64,000 nucleotides of DNA from Sphagnum compactum (Eukaryota > Bryophyta > Sphagnopsida > Sphagnales). The number at the start of each line of letters is the position of its first letter. Positions within the stretch are counted from its first letter, which is position 1. The translations under genes were made by a program, and so were the position numbers. The DNA lies in contig OZ234495.1 in assembly GCA_965153455.1 (NCBI GenBank), positions 3,410,001 to 3,474,000 on the forward strand, given 5' to 3'. This document shows positions 36,850-49,225 of this stretch, one piece after another. The notes below the pieces were generated by a model, which was not told the DNA's origin, did no database searches, and saw only the letters and a program-made list of their open reading frames with translations.

Positions 36850-37400
36850 ACACACACCTGTGCATTATGCACGGGGCTCAAACACGTCGGCCCTAAATCA
36901 TCCGTCCCGTCATCCGTCCCGTCATCCAACCAGACGAACGGACATGTAGCCACGAACAGTAGCTAAGTATACCGAGGACGTCAAGTTGAAGGGTGAGACA
37001 CGTGTCCGCGTGCACACGGGTGTGAGATGGCCTCTCAACCGCCATCCCATTAGCCGTTTATTTAAGCCGGACGGGGATGGATGTCTATTTAAGCCGGATG
37101 GGGTGGGTTAGGACCGGCAAAGACCCAGCAGTTTTAGGTGCATGTTTGATTTATTTTAAACACACACTTGTGCATTAGGCACGAGGCACAAACTTGCCCG
37201 GCCCCAAGGGGGGGCACCCCCAAGATTTACTATACAAAGGACGGGGTGTTTTTCTTTTCATTTTCTTTTTCGTTCTCTGTTTTCGGTGTTTCTTTTTGTT
37301 TATAATAATAATAATAATATAGAAAAATGAAAATTTATCTTATATATATATATGTACCGTCAAATACACACACCTGTGCATTATGCACGGGGCTCAAACT
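36850..37400. repeat. cluster of palindrome-bearing repeats and CCGTCC repeat
   Basis: A ~32-bp word, ACACCTGTGCATTATGCACG followed by GGGCTCAAAC, appears at 36,853-36,883, diverged at about 37,163-37,193, and again at 37,367-37,399. Its core GTGCATTATGCAC (36,860-36,872, 37,376-37,388) is a perfect 13-base palindrome. Between the first two copies is a CCGTCC-family segment (36,890-37,090) related to 33,690-34,140. AAT and AT microsatellites lie at 37,300-37,352. Confidence 0.65.
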
Positions 37401-37683
37401 AGTAAGAGGTTAATGAGAGCAGTCAAGCTACAGGGTGTGGCTGTCCTGCTCAGACCAACTGAATGAATGCCATGTCAACAAATTTTAACAAAACCCTATG
37501 AACAATAATACTTGCTCAGGAGAAGCAAGCTCTGAAATGAAGTCTAGTTTATATGTTGAACAAGGCTATATTAATTGTACACACCCATCATTCTCCAACA
37601 TGCTATGAGGAGGAATATGTCTTAGAATGCGATAGCAGAAGTTATGGCTATTCCATGATTTCGAGAGTTGTGCGAATGAATCC

Positions 37684-37800
37684 TGACACACAAGACACAT
37701 GCAACATAAAACAAATTATGTCCCCAGATTGACACACAAGATACGTGCAACACAAAACAAATTCCATCCCCAGTATGTTCCATTTGACACACACATATAT
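37684..37800. repeat. 46-bp tandem repeat, two and a half copies
   Basis: Units begin TGACACACAAGA at 37,684 and 37,730 and TGACACACACA at 37,785, with CAACA(T/C)AAAACAAATT(A/C) inside. Noncoding. Confidence 0.7.
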
Positions 37801-38109
37801 ATAACTGTACAATAATCTACCGAATGCTACCATCACAAATCGGAATTCCATCCCAACATCAATTGGGTGAGATCTTCACAAAACCCTCACTTGAGGAAAC
37901 ATTGAACCAATCCTCTGGACTGATAGTACGCCAAGTTGTAACCAGTGATGGTCTGCTACTGATTTGTAAACATATCAGCCTGGTCCTCCTGGTCTTGATA
38001 CTTTTAAAAATTTCCACACTAATCCTGCTATTGGTGGCTTTTTAAAACTTTCCAATTGGGTGGCAGGTATGAAGCAGGTATGTACCTGATTTTGAAAAGT
38101 TCATATAAA

Positions 38110-38905
38110 ACTTAAACATATGAACCCTAAACAAAGGTTGAACCATGAACCCTAAACAAAGGTCTTTCCTAGAAGTATATATTTGGTTATGAAATAGAAA
38201 GGTTTTGTCAAGACACAAAGGTTTAGCCATGAAATAGAATTTTTTTGTTATGAACGAAAATTTTAATCATGTGGTAGAAAGGTTTTGCGAAGAGGCAAAG
38301 GTTTAGGCAATAAACAAAGAGGTTTTGTCAATTGATAGAAGGTTAGTCAAGAAGACGTAAAGGTTTTGTCAAGAAATAAATGTTTATCGATCGAGAATAA
38401 ATGTTTTGCCAAAAGATAAAGGTTTAACCAAAAAGTAAACAAATTTGCTAAGAGGTAGAGGTTTAGCCATGAAGTTGAAAGGTTTTATTAGGAGGTAAAG
38501 ATTTGGCCAAAAAATATAAATGCTTTGTCAAAGGGTAAAGGTTTAGCCATAATGGAATTTTTTTTTGCTGAAAAGTAAAAGTTGAATCATGAAATACAAA
38601 GAAATTGTTAAAAAAGAAAGGCTTAAGCATGAAATGGAAATGTTTTGCTAAGAAGTAAGGGTTTAGCTATGAAATCAAAAGGTTTTGCCAAAAGTTAGAG
38701 GTTTATTCACGATTGAGAAAAGTTGTGTTAAAAGATAGATGTTTAATCATGAAGGAAAAAGGTTTTGCCATAAAAGAAAGTTTAAACCATGAGAGAGATC
38801 AAAAGTTTTGTCAAGAGGAAAAGGTTTAACAATGAATCAAAAAGGTTTTGCAAAGAAGGAGGGGTTTTGTCATGAAAAAGAAAGGTTTTACCAAGAAATA
38901 AAAGT
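38110..38905. repeat. degenerate ~39-bp minisatellite (AAAGGTTTTGCC / AAAGGTTTAGCC)
   Basis: About 18-20 units alternate two related half-units of about 20 bp, AAAGGTTTTGCCAAGAAGT and AAAGGTTTAGCCATGAAAT, with frequent length changes. It starts with two copies of ATGAACCCTAAACAAAGGT. Stops occur in all frames. No known family. Confidence 0.75.
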
Positions 38906-38999
38906 TTAGGGTCCAAGCATGATTAAAATATAAAAAAGACCATCTCACAAAAATATATAATGAACCCCTTCACTTGGCCATGTCCTTAAAATTTAGTGG

Positions 39000-41925
39000 C
39001 TCACTCAAATTATTAAAAAAATTGTTTCAAAAATACATATAAAACTAAAGTAATATTATATGGATAACATTTATAGTTTGAAAAAATGTAAGGAATCCCA
39101 ATAAGTCATGGGAAACAATCCAAGACTTTGTCTCATTGAATTAAAAAATTTCAAAGACTCATCGAGAATGTGATAAGAAGCTATTTTGGCCTAAGTTTTT
39201 AATCATGAACTCTTCAAGTGTTAATACGTATAAAACAATGAATTGCCATCAAAATAAAATGCCCCACTGGTGTGCACAAGATTCCAAACATTGAATTTTT
39301 TGGGTTTTTAGGTCGATTGAAAAAAGAGGGCTCAGGATGGACTAATTTAAGAATTTTTTTGTTTGGTATGTGTGAATGAGATATCCTCTACATGCTGCTA
39401 CCAAAAGAAAAGAAAAAACATTTTAATCAAACGGTTCTCCTCTCGTCTCTCTCATTTTGGCGCCTTAATTTACGCTGTGTTGTTTTTTCGCGCGCTACAC
39501 TGCTCTGACGGTGCATGCACTTTTTGTTCTACAAACATGTACACTGACAGCCAGTGAGGGTGATGATGAAGTTATTTGACATAGAAAATGAATTGGAAAC
39601 ACTTGCACGTGGTTGTGACTGTGATTGCAAAAGTCACCCTGTTGATCCTATACCACAATTTCAATTAGAGCCATGACCATGGTCTTGTATGGATCACCCT
39701 AACGTAGGAGATTGCATAGTTTTCAAAGTATCAGCAGAGGTGCATCCACGGGGCATTCAGATGATATTGTGTACTCCAGCTCTTCTAAATGCATCTTTTA
39801 AACACTACACCTTGTGTGTGCGAAAACAAGGATATTTCATACATTTGTTTCATTAGGAGGCTGGTGGTTTTTACCAGGTGTCGATAAGGATCAAATGCGT
39901 TCGATAAGCAAGGTTTTCACCAGAACCATCAACTTTTATTTTATTGTTGAACCATTTTTTGGGGACAGGTATTTAGTTCAATTTTATTGAAAGTTCTATA
40001 CGAGATGTTTAATTGATGTTGACATGACTTGTTTGTTCTATTGTGTTGTAGGCATACAAAAAGATTGATCACGATATGTGCAGAGGTTGCCATCACGGTT
40101 CAACTTCTGTAGGCATTCGGAAAGTTTGAGGTCTTTGATTTAGTTCACGATTAGTAACCTTGGGTGGCTTTGGAGAGTCAACTACCTACTTACAATCAGG
40201 TGTGATCATTTTTCTTCTTCAAAACCCTAAACCCTAACATTTCACTCAAAACAGGTGTGATATATCACAAGAGAAAGTTTAGGTTTTGAAGGCAATAGAA
40301 AATCCACTCACATTGTTTTCAGTTTTGAATGGAATTTCCATTGCCTTCATTTATCCTTGAAATTCCTAATGTAGAACTTTCACAAAATTAGGTTTGGTTC
40401 TTGGACCTTTATAATGTAGAATTAACACAAAATTCAAGTCTGGAATACCAAGTTATCACAGGTCTTCAAAGCACAAGCTCAATGTTGCGTTGGTGTCATC
40501 TCTCTTGACCAATAGGTTAAGTGTTCTCAACTTGCACTATGGAATATCATGTCACTGTTGCTCTTTCCTGCACTTGGGCAACACTGACATCTTGGTCCCA
40601 AGCATGTTTGCTGATCCATAATGCCAGCCCTGTCACAGAAGTCTTGACATGTGGTGGGTAGCAATGGTGGCGAAGTTTTGATAGGGCACGGTTTTCTTTT
40701 CACATGGATGTTTTCCAGATACATCATTCTCGAGTGTTTTCTTTTTTTAATTTTTTATTTGCCTTGGCAAACAAAGGACTTTCAGCCCCAAGTCAAAACA
40801 TTCAGCTTATGTTTGTGGCACTTTCTTGAGATTTGGGCTAAACGGGGCTTTTGCTCTCTGTTTCGTGCTTTATTGTTGGCAGGCTGTTGACATGGGAGGA
40901 TGGATATTATGATTTTCAAAAGGCAGGGCCAGTGGAAGTGAACTCCACTTCACCAACAATGGGAGCAGAAAATGGAGTCATTGCTTGCATCTTTTGGGCT
41001 TAGTCATTGCCAAAATGTCGTACGATGTCTACTCACTTGGGGAAGGGTATGAAATGCTTTCACTAGTGTACATTGGATTTGACAGCATTCTTTGATTGTG
41101 TCTGGTCTGGAGTTCCAGCATTCTCTGGTATGAGCAATACAACATTAGCAATGTATGTGGATAAATGCATCCATGTGCAGCTGTGATGAGATCAATAAAC
41201 TAGTGCCTTTGTTTGGGTGTTTCTCTCTTGAGGCCCAGTTCAGGCAAGCAAAATAATCATCGTTGGGGTAATGTATTGTTACTCACTGACTTTAAAGGGC
41301 TTGAAAATTTTTGAATCAGCTTTATTGTACAGAGCATGATCAGAAATTGAAGGTTTCATGCCATTGTCCAAGTCCGAGTGTTGCTTGCAAGTCTGGCTGG
41401 TCTCCATTTATTTCTCACTGGATTTACTTTCTAAGGCCTATAAAGTCCCCAGAACTAAAGTGCACTTATTCCTACTTGATTCCTTCTGAAAATCAACATC
41501 TGAGCTCAACTATCAATGAGCTTTTTCCACTACAAGAGTGTGTCTGACTCAATTCTAGAAATGCATGTAATGCTTGGCAGGTCTGTGGAAGTTACAATGA
41601 TGTGCTCAATAAGTGTTGTATGGCATTAGGAATGGATGATTTGCCAATAAAGCCCCTAAATATGACAAAACTGGTCAACATTCTACAAAACATATAGTGA
41701 CCATAGTCAACAGGTTTCATCTGTCCCACATGATAGTATTAGTGCAGTCAAGAATGTTCCAAACACGTGCCAACAATCTTCCTATTGTAGAACAGTGATG
41801 CACAAGGTGGTCCTCCATCACACTTCCAAGTTGGGTTCCTACAAACTAGCTGTACCAACAGAGGCTCAGGCCCTACTCTTGCACTAAAAGTCATGTTTGG
41901 AATGGGAACTGGCATGTGACTGCAG
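39000..41925. other. mixed region without an assignable gene
   Basis: One plus-strand stretch at about 39,690-39,857 stays open and looks protein-like (DHPNVGDCIVFKVSAEVHP, then RGIQMILCTPALLNASFK) but I do not recognise it. A short telomere-type motif, AAACCCTAAACCCTAA, is at about 40,221-40,238. RPT5-derived DNA begins near 41,926. Confidence 0.4.
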
Positions 41926-42658
41926 GCCATCTTCCTACCAGTGGCTGGCCTTGTGGATCCAGATACCTTGAAGCTTGGTGACTTGGTAGGTGTAAATAAG
42001 GACAAGTATCTGATTTTGGATGCCCTCCCCAGCAAGTATGACTCACTTGTGTAAGCCATGGAGGTGGATGAGAAGCCAACTGAGGAATATTCAGATATTG
42101 GTGGTCTTGATAAGTAGGTTAGTCATGCCAAATGAGTTTAGGAGCACATAGCCATTGAGCTACATTGTGCTTGTTGCTCTTTGCAGTATTTCAACCAGCT
42201 TATGTTAATTATGACTTTGTTTTGGGTCAACAGATTTAAGAGCTTATGAAGGCAATTGTGCTGCCCATGACCCACAAGGAAGGGTTTGACAACCTAGGTA
42301 TCTGACCTCCAAAGGAAGTTTTGTTGTATGGGCCACCTGGTATTGGAAAGACTCTGATGGCATGTGCTTGTGCGGCCCAAACAAATGCTACCTACTTGAA
42401 GCTTGCTGGACAACTTGTCCAGGTGATTTCTTGTTTGTGCTTCTCACTTTTGTGTCTGTAAGTAATGAGTGGTTCAATTCCACGATGTTGGATCCTTCAA
42501 AAGGGTTTGCTTCTAAACTGTGTCTTCTGTCTGGCATAGATGTTTATAGAAGATGGAGCAAAGCTGGTGTGGGATGCTTTTCAGCTGGTCAAGGAGAAGG
42601 TTCCTTGCATTATCTTTATTGATGAGGTCGATGCAATTGGAACAAAGCGGTTTGATAG
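41926..42658 (+). pseudogene. RPT5: 26S proteasome ATPase subunit RPT5, unprocessed pseudogene
   Basis: Three exons keep their original borders: 41,926-42,117 ([20 protein letters not shown], then MEVDEKPTEEYSDIGGLD), 42,234-42,422 ([36 protein letters not shown]) and 42,540-42,658 ([20 protein letters not shown], then [18 protein letters not shown]). RPT5 is a AAA+ ATPase of the 19S particle base. Here stops replace Lys (near 42,053), Gln (42,115) and two positions in exon two; Walker A reads GPPGIGKT for GPPGTGKT; the third exon's acceptor is TAG. Introns are retained, so this is a duplicated genomic copy and not a retrocopy. The N-terminal coiled coil and the C-terminal exons are missing. 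Confidence 0.9.
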
Positions 42659-43384
42659 GTATCCTTTTGGGCCTTTTGGTCTGCCATTTAGGGCTGAGAA
42701 TTTTTGCCTGATTTACAAGCTTGTAAATCAGTCATCAAGGTCACTCTATGCTTTACTTGTTTGTCCATCGCAACCAACAAAGCTATGGCACTGTCAACAA
42801 GACAATTGTGACAGGATTCATATTCATTAGCCTTCTTTAACCTGCAATCCTAGCACTGTAAAGGATCTGAGAACTTTTGACATAAGCTTTTCTCTCTAGC
42901 CTCCAGGAACTGCATTGTGTTTCAGAGCTCCTGCAAACAATTGGTTAAAAAGCTCCATGCAGCAATGGCCTTCTCCCATTTTGCACAGCAGTACCAGCAA
43001 TTCTTAATTCTTGATGGGGGAGATATGCACATCCAGAAGTGAAGGCAACCCAACATCAGTTTCAATATGTTTCAGCTCAGTGCAAGCTTGAACAGATGAA
43101 AGAAAACCCTGTCTTCCTACTTTGATGAGGATTTCTCTCTCATCTACAGCTCTTGAATTCATTCTGAGAGTACGATTGTGAATGGCAAGCATATTACCTG
43201 CACTTCCCGTGTTGCTGTGGCCAACTTTGCTCACTCGAATCCCTTTTCCTTTCGATAATAGTTTTGCCAGCCACCACGGCCTGTTCTCCTCCGTTTGTCC
43301 TTCTCTCCTATTCCAGCTTTCGCCTTTCTTTTTACCAGTTCCTAACATCCTTGGACGAAAAGGAGAGAGACAATATGGCGGCGG

Positions 43385-44400
43385 TCTGTTCTCAAATTAG
43401 GCTGCGCAGTGGTGTACTGTGTGATCACAGATCCGAGTAAGAAGATGAAATGAGACTTCAGAATGATTGCAATCACACAGTGTTCTCTGTTGCCAAAGAG
43501 AAATGAACATTTTTCTTGATTGTTAAGACAGTCTTGTACTCGGAGTCCTGGACAAACTGTGATCGTGTATCGTAGATGGTCAATTGGATTGAGATTTGTC
43601 ATCAAGAAAGACGAATCCCGAGTTTCACGCACAAGGAGACAGAGGAGAGCACTCGGACTGGCTTCACGATCATCAGAAATCCCATCCATCTTGGTAGAGG
43701 TATGATCACAGATCCTTCTGGCGGATCTTTGCAATCGCACTTTTCTTGATCAGCTGGTTTGAGATTTCTCATCAAGGAAGGTGAATGCAAAATCTCAGGG
43801 TTTCTCCCACAAGAAGACACAACGGGGAGAGCACTCTAGTTTGACGATGATCAGATTTTCCGATTCTTCTCCGCAGAGGTATGGTCAAAGATCCAAGTAA
43901 GATAAATGACTGGTTGCAATTGCGCTTTTCTTTCTTCGCAGAGGCAAAAATGAGTACAAACTTCCGTGATCGTTGAAATCGCGCATCATTCGCTCTGCAC
44001 AAACTGTGATGCATGCATCGCTGATGAGCCATCAGCTACATTGAGAATTTCCATTAAAAGGTGAATGCAAAATCTGCAGAATTTCACACATAAGAAGATA
44101 AACAGGAGGAAGAGAGCACTCAGAGTTTGACGATCATCAGATTTTCCTGATCCTTTGCAGTGTTGTGTTATCACAGCACATCTCTGAGTGAGATCATGAC
44201 AAGAATGATTGCAATCGCACGTTTTTTTATCTTTGTTGCCAGAGGGCAAATGAGCATTATAGCTTCCTTGATTGTTTTAAATCTTGAGCTTGCTACTGCA
44301 CAACAAAAGCTGTGATCCATCCATGAGCAGATGTCAGCTGGATTGACAATGTTTATCAAAATCTGCAGAAGTTTCTTGTATTAGAAGAGACACAAACAAA
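43385..44400. repeat. four degenerate tandem units of ~180-300 bp
   Basis: Recurring words in the same order are GATCACAGATCC, GATTGCAATCGCAC, TTTCTTGAT, CAAACTGTGAT, GAGATTT.TCATCAA, GAGGAGAGCACTC, and GATCATCAGATTTTCC. Units start near 43,420, 43,705, 43,890 and 44,165. Minus-strand open frames of 60-130 codons cross the units in different frames and match nothing, so I treat the array as noncoding. Confidence 0.7.
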
Positions 44401-44727
44401 GGAGGAGGACAGACAGCCTCAGAGCACACTCTCTCGAGCACCTATACTGCTCCAGAGCAGCAGTCTTGCCAATGCTTCTCTCTTGATTTAGTCTCCTTCA
44501 CATGTTGAAGGAGTTGAAAGTTTTAGTCCCACACTGAGCAGCTCTGACACCCAGCAAAGCTTTTCAGCTTTCACACTAGATTGCAGTTTGTTTATCACAT
44601 GTTCATCTGCAAAGGTAAATGCAGTAACCATCTCAAGTGCAGGGTTCAAAGAAAATTGTCATTCGCATGACAAATCCATAGGAGGCATTGGTATAATGTG
44701 CTCACAACCATTGTATATTATACACAG

Positions 44728-45840
44728 GCCATGAAAGCTTTGAAAGCATTGAAAAGGGCTAGTGCAGCTGCCTGCTTTGGTGAGAGGACACATAGTACGA
44801 TGGCAGGCAGCCATAACCCCACATTGCATGCAAGCTCTGGTAAGAGTGCAAGCTCAAGTGAGGGCACACAGGGTGGAGATGTCACAACAAGGTCAGGTTG
44901 TATGCCAAACGATTGCCCAAAACCATTCCTGCTGCCAAGCTCAGCTTCCCAATTCTAAGGTACACTATAATGTGGTTAACTATTTCTTGAAGATTTCCTT
45001 CCTTGAGATCCTCCTACAAAAAGCTTGAACAACTTCAGACCACTCAAAGACATTGTTTTGCTATGTCCTCTTGTTACAATTCTCTGTTGATAAATCTTCT
45101 TTGGATCAAGCTTGGACAAGGAAGAGTTTGAGTAGCACAAACCCTAATGATGTTAACCCATCTTGTGATACCTCCCAAGTTTCAAGATAGTGATGTTCTC
45201 CACCATGCTTTACTTGCACTATGTTTCTGCAAACTCAATACTCATACAAATGTCCTAATGAATGCAGACCCTCCCTGTGTCAGTTACTGATTGAGGTGAT
45301 TTGTGTGAATTTGGTGCAGGTGGAATGTACTGATCTCATCATGGAGCATGTGCTAGAGGCAGCATATTGTTTTTCATTGGATAGTAACTGGGGTGTAGTT
45401 GGCAACTCGATCCAGGACTCAAGTTGCTCTTGATAGTCATTGATACATCTGAGTATAGGCGTTTAAATCAGTTGTAATCACCTGCATTCCAAGCTTCAAT
45501 GTCAGGCTGGAGGTAGGTGTCCTGTCAGCTCAGAAGTACAGCAGCATTCTCCGCAAAAAAGAACTCTGAATGCATAGTGATCAGGTGTTCTCTATTTTGG
45601 TGTGCTACTGTTGCTAAAGTGTATTCTGTTCTCTAGAATACACTGTTAAAGTTTTGTGGATCTTGGGTGCTCTAAGAGTGGACAGTGCAGGTATAGGTTT
45701 GGTGGGATCGATCATTTTGGGAACAGCTTGGATGGTGTGCTAATTCAGGAACTGTACAAGATCTTCAAGCAAAGCTGCAGCAGAAGCAGGAGGGAGTGAT
45801 CAAACATGAGAGAGCTTTAGCATATGCAAGTTCTCATCAG
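44728..45840 (+). pseudogene. IQD (IQ67-domain) calmodulin-binding protein, two-exon fragment
   Basis: Exon 44,728-44,959 (CAG acceptor, AAG/GTACAC donor) reads AMKALKALK and, after a 1-base insertion near 44,757, [20 protein letters not shown] then [17 protein letters not shown]: the IQ67 domain that binds calmodulin. A second exon ending at 45,840 before GTAGCA reads WCANSGTVQDLQAKLQQKQE then GVIKHERALAYASSHQ, the segment that follows in IQD proteins. The frameshift disables the first exon. N-terminal and C-terminal exons are absent. IQD proteins are microtubule- or nucleus-associated scaffolds. Confidence 0.85.
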
Positions 45841-45999
45841 GTAGCAGTATACATAGAAATATCAGCACTTTGTGATTTGCAATGCAGTTCAAGGTATGTC
45901 TTACCTTGACATTTGTGATATGCTGGCTGGATGCAGTGGAGACTGGACCATGCAGGAGAAACCTCATGAGTGTACTTTGATCATCCTGAATCTGAAACA

Positions 46000-48090
46000 T
46001 CAAACACTCACTATGGTTGGGGTTGGCTCGAGCGCTAGATGACAGCTCGTCCCTGGGAAAATCATATACTTCACCATAATGATTTTTCAAAGGAAGATGA
46101 TAAGACCTTGAAAAGTCATTCCCCTGAGAGTTATGTCAACATGCCCTTACCAATGACTACTGCACCCAGAACCTGCAAGTGAAGCAGCATGAATGGAAGT
46201 GTGCACATGTCTCCAACTCCATCTATAAGAATGCAAGCCCAGAAACAACATGCAAAAAGGCACTGTAGCTGATACTAAAGTTTTCATTAAAACTAGAAAA
46301 GACAAGTGTATATTGTACATATTATATTATCAGATGTGTGTGCAGGAACTTTCTTCTGATTAGGCATCCATTGAGTTGTGGTGGTAGCAGCACTAGTGCA
46401 AAGCTTAGGGAAACCTGGGTTGTTGTGATTCTGCATAAGAAGCTGCCCTCAATTCACCACTATTGCTGGAAGATCTATTGAGTGGAGGTGGAGAGGTGGG
46501 AGTTCAAGGCATTTTCCTTAGCATTTGTAGGAAATGTCAGGTTTTGTCATGGGCAAAGAAGCTGGGACTTTTACAACTAGGACCCTATAGCAGCTTGTTG
46601 TAGAAGGGCCTGACACAGTCAAGTCAAATAGTATCGAGCATTCACTTGACACATTTAGCTAGAATTAAGGAAAGGAAAATAGCATCATGCCTGATGAAGT
46701 CTGCAACTAAAATGTGGGGGCTATTTCCACCTTGCCAGAGAGGTTGGCAATTTCAACACCTTGGACAAGTTATTGAGCTCAGGATCTAAACATTGCTTGG
46801 AAATTTGCTTTCTGCAGAGATCTATCATAACCAGCCAGAAATACAAAGCCAAGAATTGCTCTCCTGGAGACACAGATCAAGCAAAATACAGGCCTCCATT
46901 GAGCTTCTTCAGATGTCACTTCAGATAGCTGACACCTGTTCTACACATCTCTGAATTTCTAGTATAGTACCCTGAAGCGTAATATCATCACAAATCTATT
47001 TGGTGAGAAGAAGATGTGGGTTTCTGACAAATCTAGAAAGAGAAGTGCCAGTATCACTCTACTTGAGAACTAATGGAACTGACAACCATGTTTGCAATAG
47101 ACAACAGGATGCACATAACCATAGTTGCCACCCACCACCATTTGCGGCTCATTCTCCCATTCAGATCCCAACTTCCACATACCTTGTACACTGTACCCTT
47201 GCATCCTTAACACCAATTTCAAGCAGAAGATGAAATTCTAAGACTTACTCCAATTCCTATCACTTCAATTGTTGGTTGGTAATGGAAAATCAATGGTGGA
47301 GTCATGGCTATGACTAATTGAGATGATCATCACAGGATGGTTCAGGGCATATGCTACAACTGCTGCCATCAGAATCTTCATCAAGGTACATAGAATCAGA
47401 GAACCGTCTGCTTAAATGCTTGCCTACTCATGATAATCCAGGAAGGAAAAAACTGGACAACTGAAAAATTCTACCTCATTTGTTTGAAGAATTGCAATGC
47501 ATTTGAGGCACATGCTAGGAGCATTCTCTTAAAAGCTGGAAAAGATATAGGGTTACAGGATGCTCAGAAAGAAATTGTTCATAAAAGAAAAAAATAGGAC
47601 TTATTATGGCCTTGAAGAGGCAAATCTGTACATGCTACTGAGCATTGTAGTTTCTTGTCATAGAATACACCTATTTCCAGTGTGCACATCCACTGGCAAA
47701 TGGTGGTGGATATACCTTCGTTGTAGTGCTTTCGGACGAGCTCGTTTGGCCTGATCATCGCCTGAAGCTCTTGAGAAGGCCACTTGAAGACGGCCGGTGC
47801 AGCAGGTCCAGTTGCAACTTGGTGCCTCCACTATTGTAACCATTCTGATGCTGGTGATCCAAGATGCATGCTCACGTTTGGAGCTAAATGTGACTAACTC
47901 CTATGAGATTGGTTGCCAATTGTAGAAGTTTTAAGCAGTCATATGGAACATATTAAATTGTACATTACACGAATTTTTTTCCCCGGGAAGATGGTATTCC
48001 TTTTGGGTCTCCTGAACTCCTCTATAGAACAAAAAGCTCCTGCCTTTCTTCTTCCAACTCTACACAGATCCTCCCCTCATGGTTTACGGT
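46000..48090. other. no gene recognised
   Basis: Intermediate-GC DNA with scattered short frames (47,000-47,233; 47,560-47,754) that resemble no known protein, and no obvious repeats. It may be intronic or flanking sequence of the captured genes upstream. Confidence 0.4.
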
Positions 48091-48091
48091 A

Positions 48092-48140
48092 AACTTAAGA
48101 TTTAGCATTTAGGATTTAGGATTTAGGGTTTCGGGTTTGG
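48092..48140. repeat. telomere-like degenerate TTTAGG motif
   Basis: ATTTAGGATTTAGGATTTAG is followed by GGTTTCGGG, a decayed run of plant-type TTTAGGG units. Short interstitial telomere-like words also occur at 4,916 and 40,221. Confidence 0.4.
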
Positions 48141-48473
48141 TGCCAAAGTCTCCTCTTCTCGAGAGACTACTTTTTGTAGGTGACATGTTGCAAAGGAGTG
48201 AAAATCGTGGGAGCAGAGGAGTTTGAAGCCACCCACTAAAGAAACTCTCATGAACAAGTGCAGCAAAGAGTTTAGGCTTTAGGCTAAGTGAAAAAACTAC
48301 AGAGTGGCGAAGTCTGTTCGTGAAAATGTCTCATAGGGGAGAAAGAAATCCTTGGAGGAGATGTTTTTGAAGCCACCCACTTCTGCAGAAACCCTCATGA
48401 ATAAATTCTGGGGAATTGGTTTTGTTCAACTGGCCATTTTGTGTGTGTAGCGTGGCAGCTGTAGTCTTTTGAG

Positions 48474-49225
48474 GAGGTTGATGGTTAGGGGAGGATGGAA
48501 AATAGCACCACACCAGCGGCAACATATCAACCACAATTGGATACCACTACTGGAGTGGAATGCTGAAGATTATGAGTATTTGAGCAAAGCTTATAATGGT
48601 CACTAGAACACTTCGCTCACATTTGCAATGCTTTCCTGTGAGTTTTTGTCTTCACAGACTTTGTTTTCATTAGTCCTCTGTTAGTCCTCTCTCACACATA
48701 TGATCTTCTCATTTCACATTTGTGTTAGTCCCCTTTCTTCAACAACAAAGGATTCAAATGATTTCTTCCAGTCAAATGTGTGTATTTATTGCAGGCCACA
48801 GTTTGAATTTTTTGCAAAGATCAGTTGCAGCTTTCAACACTGATGTAGAGCTGCTGCAGTCTTACTCGAAGGTTGATGATTAGAGGAGGATGGAGGACAC
48901 CACTATGCACTAGTGGCAACATATTGACCACGACTAGAGTTAAATGCTAAAGTTTATGAGGACCTCAGCAAAGAGCTTATGGTCACCAAGATTTGCTCAC
49001 ATCTACAATGCTTTCATGTGAGTCTTTGTCTTCATGAAGTTTGTTTTCATTGCTCTTCCTAATCCTTTCTCACACATATGATCTTCCCATTCACAAATTT
49101 GTGTTAGTCCCCTTTCTTCAACAGCAAAGGATGAACAAAGAATTTCTTCCAGTCAAATGTGTGTTTATATGGCAGACCATAGTTTGGATTCTTTGTAGAG
49201 ATCAGTTGCAGATCTCAACATAGTT
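48474..49225. repeat. ~395-bp tandem duplication
   Basis: Units at 48,474-48,850 and 48,870-49,225 share GAGGATGG, GCAACATAT.(A/G)ACCAC, TGTTTTCATT, CTCTCACACATATGATCTTC, GTGTTAGTCCCCTTTCTTCA and TTCTTCCAGTCAAATGTGTG in order. A smaller duplication just before it repeats TTTGAAGCCACCCACT with AAAC.CTCATGAA (48,222 and 48,369). No coding recognised. Confidence 0.75.

Noticed and set aside
40527-40727. Minus-strand Cys-rich frame resembling a small secreted peptide
   Set aside because: The Cys pattern (CQDFC, CQCCP) fits no family I know, there is no convincing signal peptide, and the frame is short.
43004-43348. 114-codon minus-strand frame near the RPT5 pseudogene
   Set aside because: No convincing domain; the C-terminal part only vaguely recalls plant regulatory proteins and no splice partners were found.
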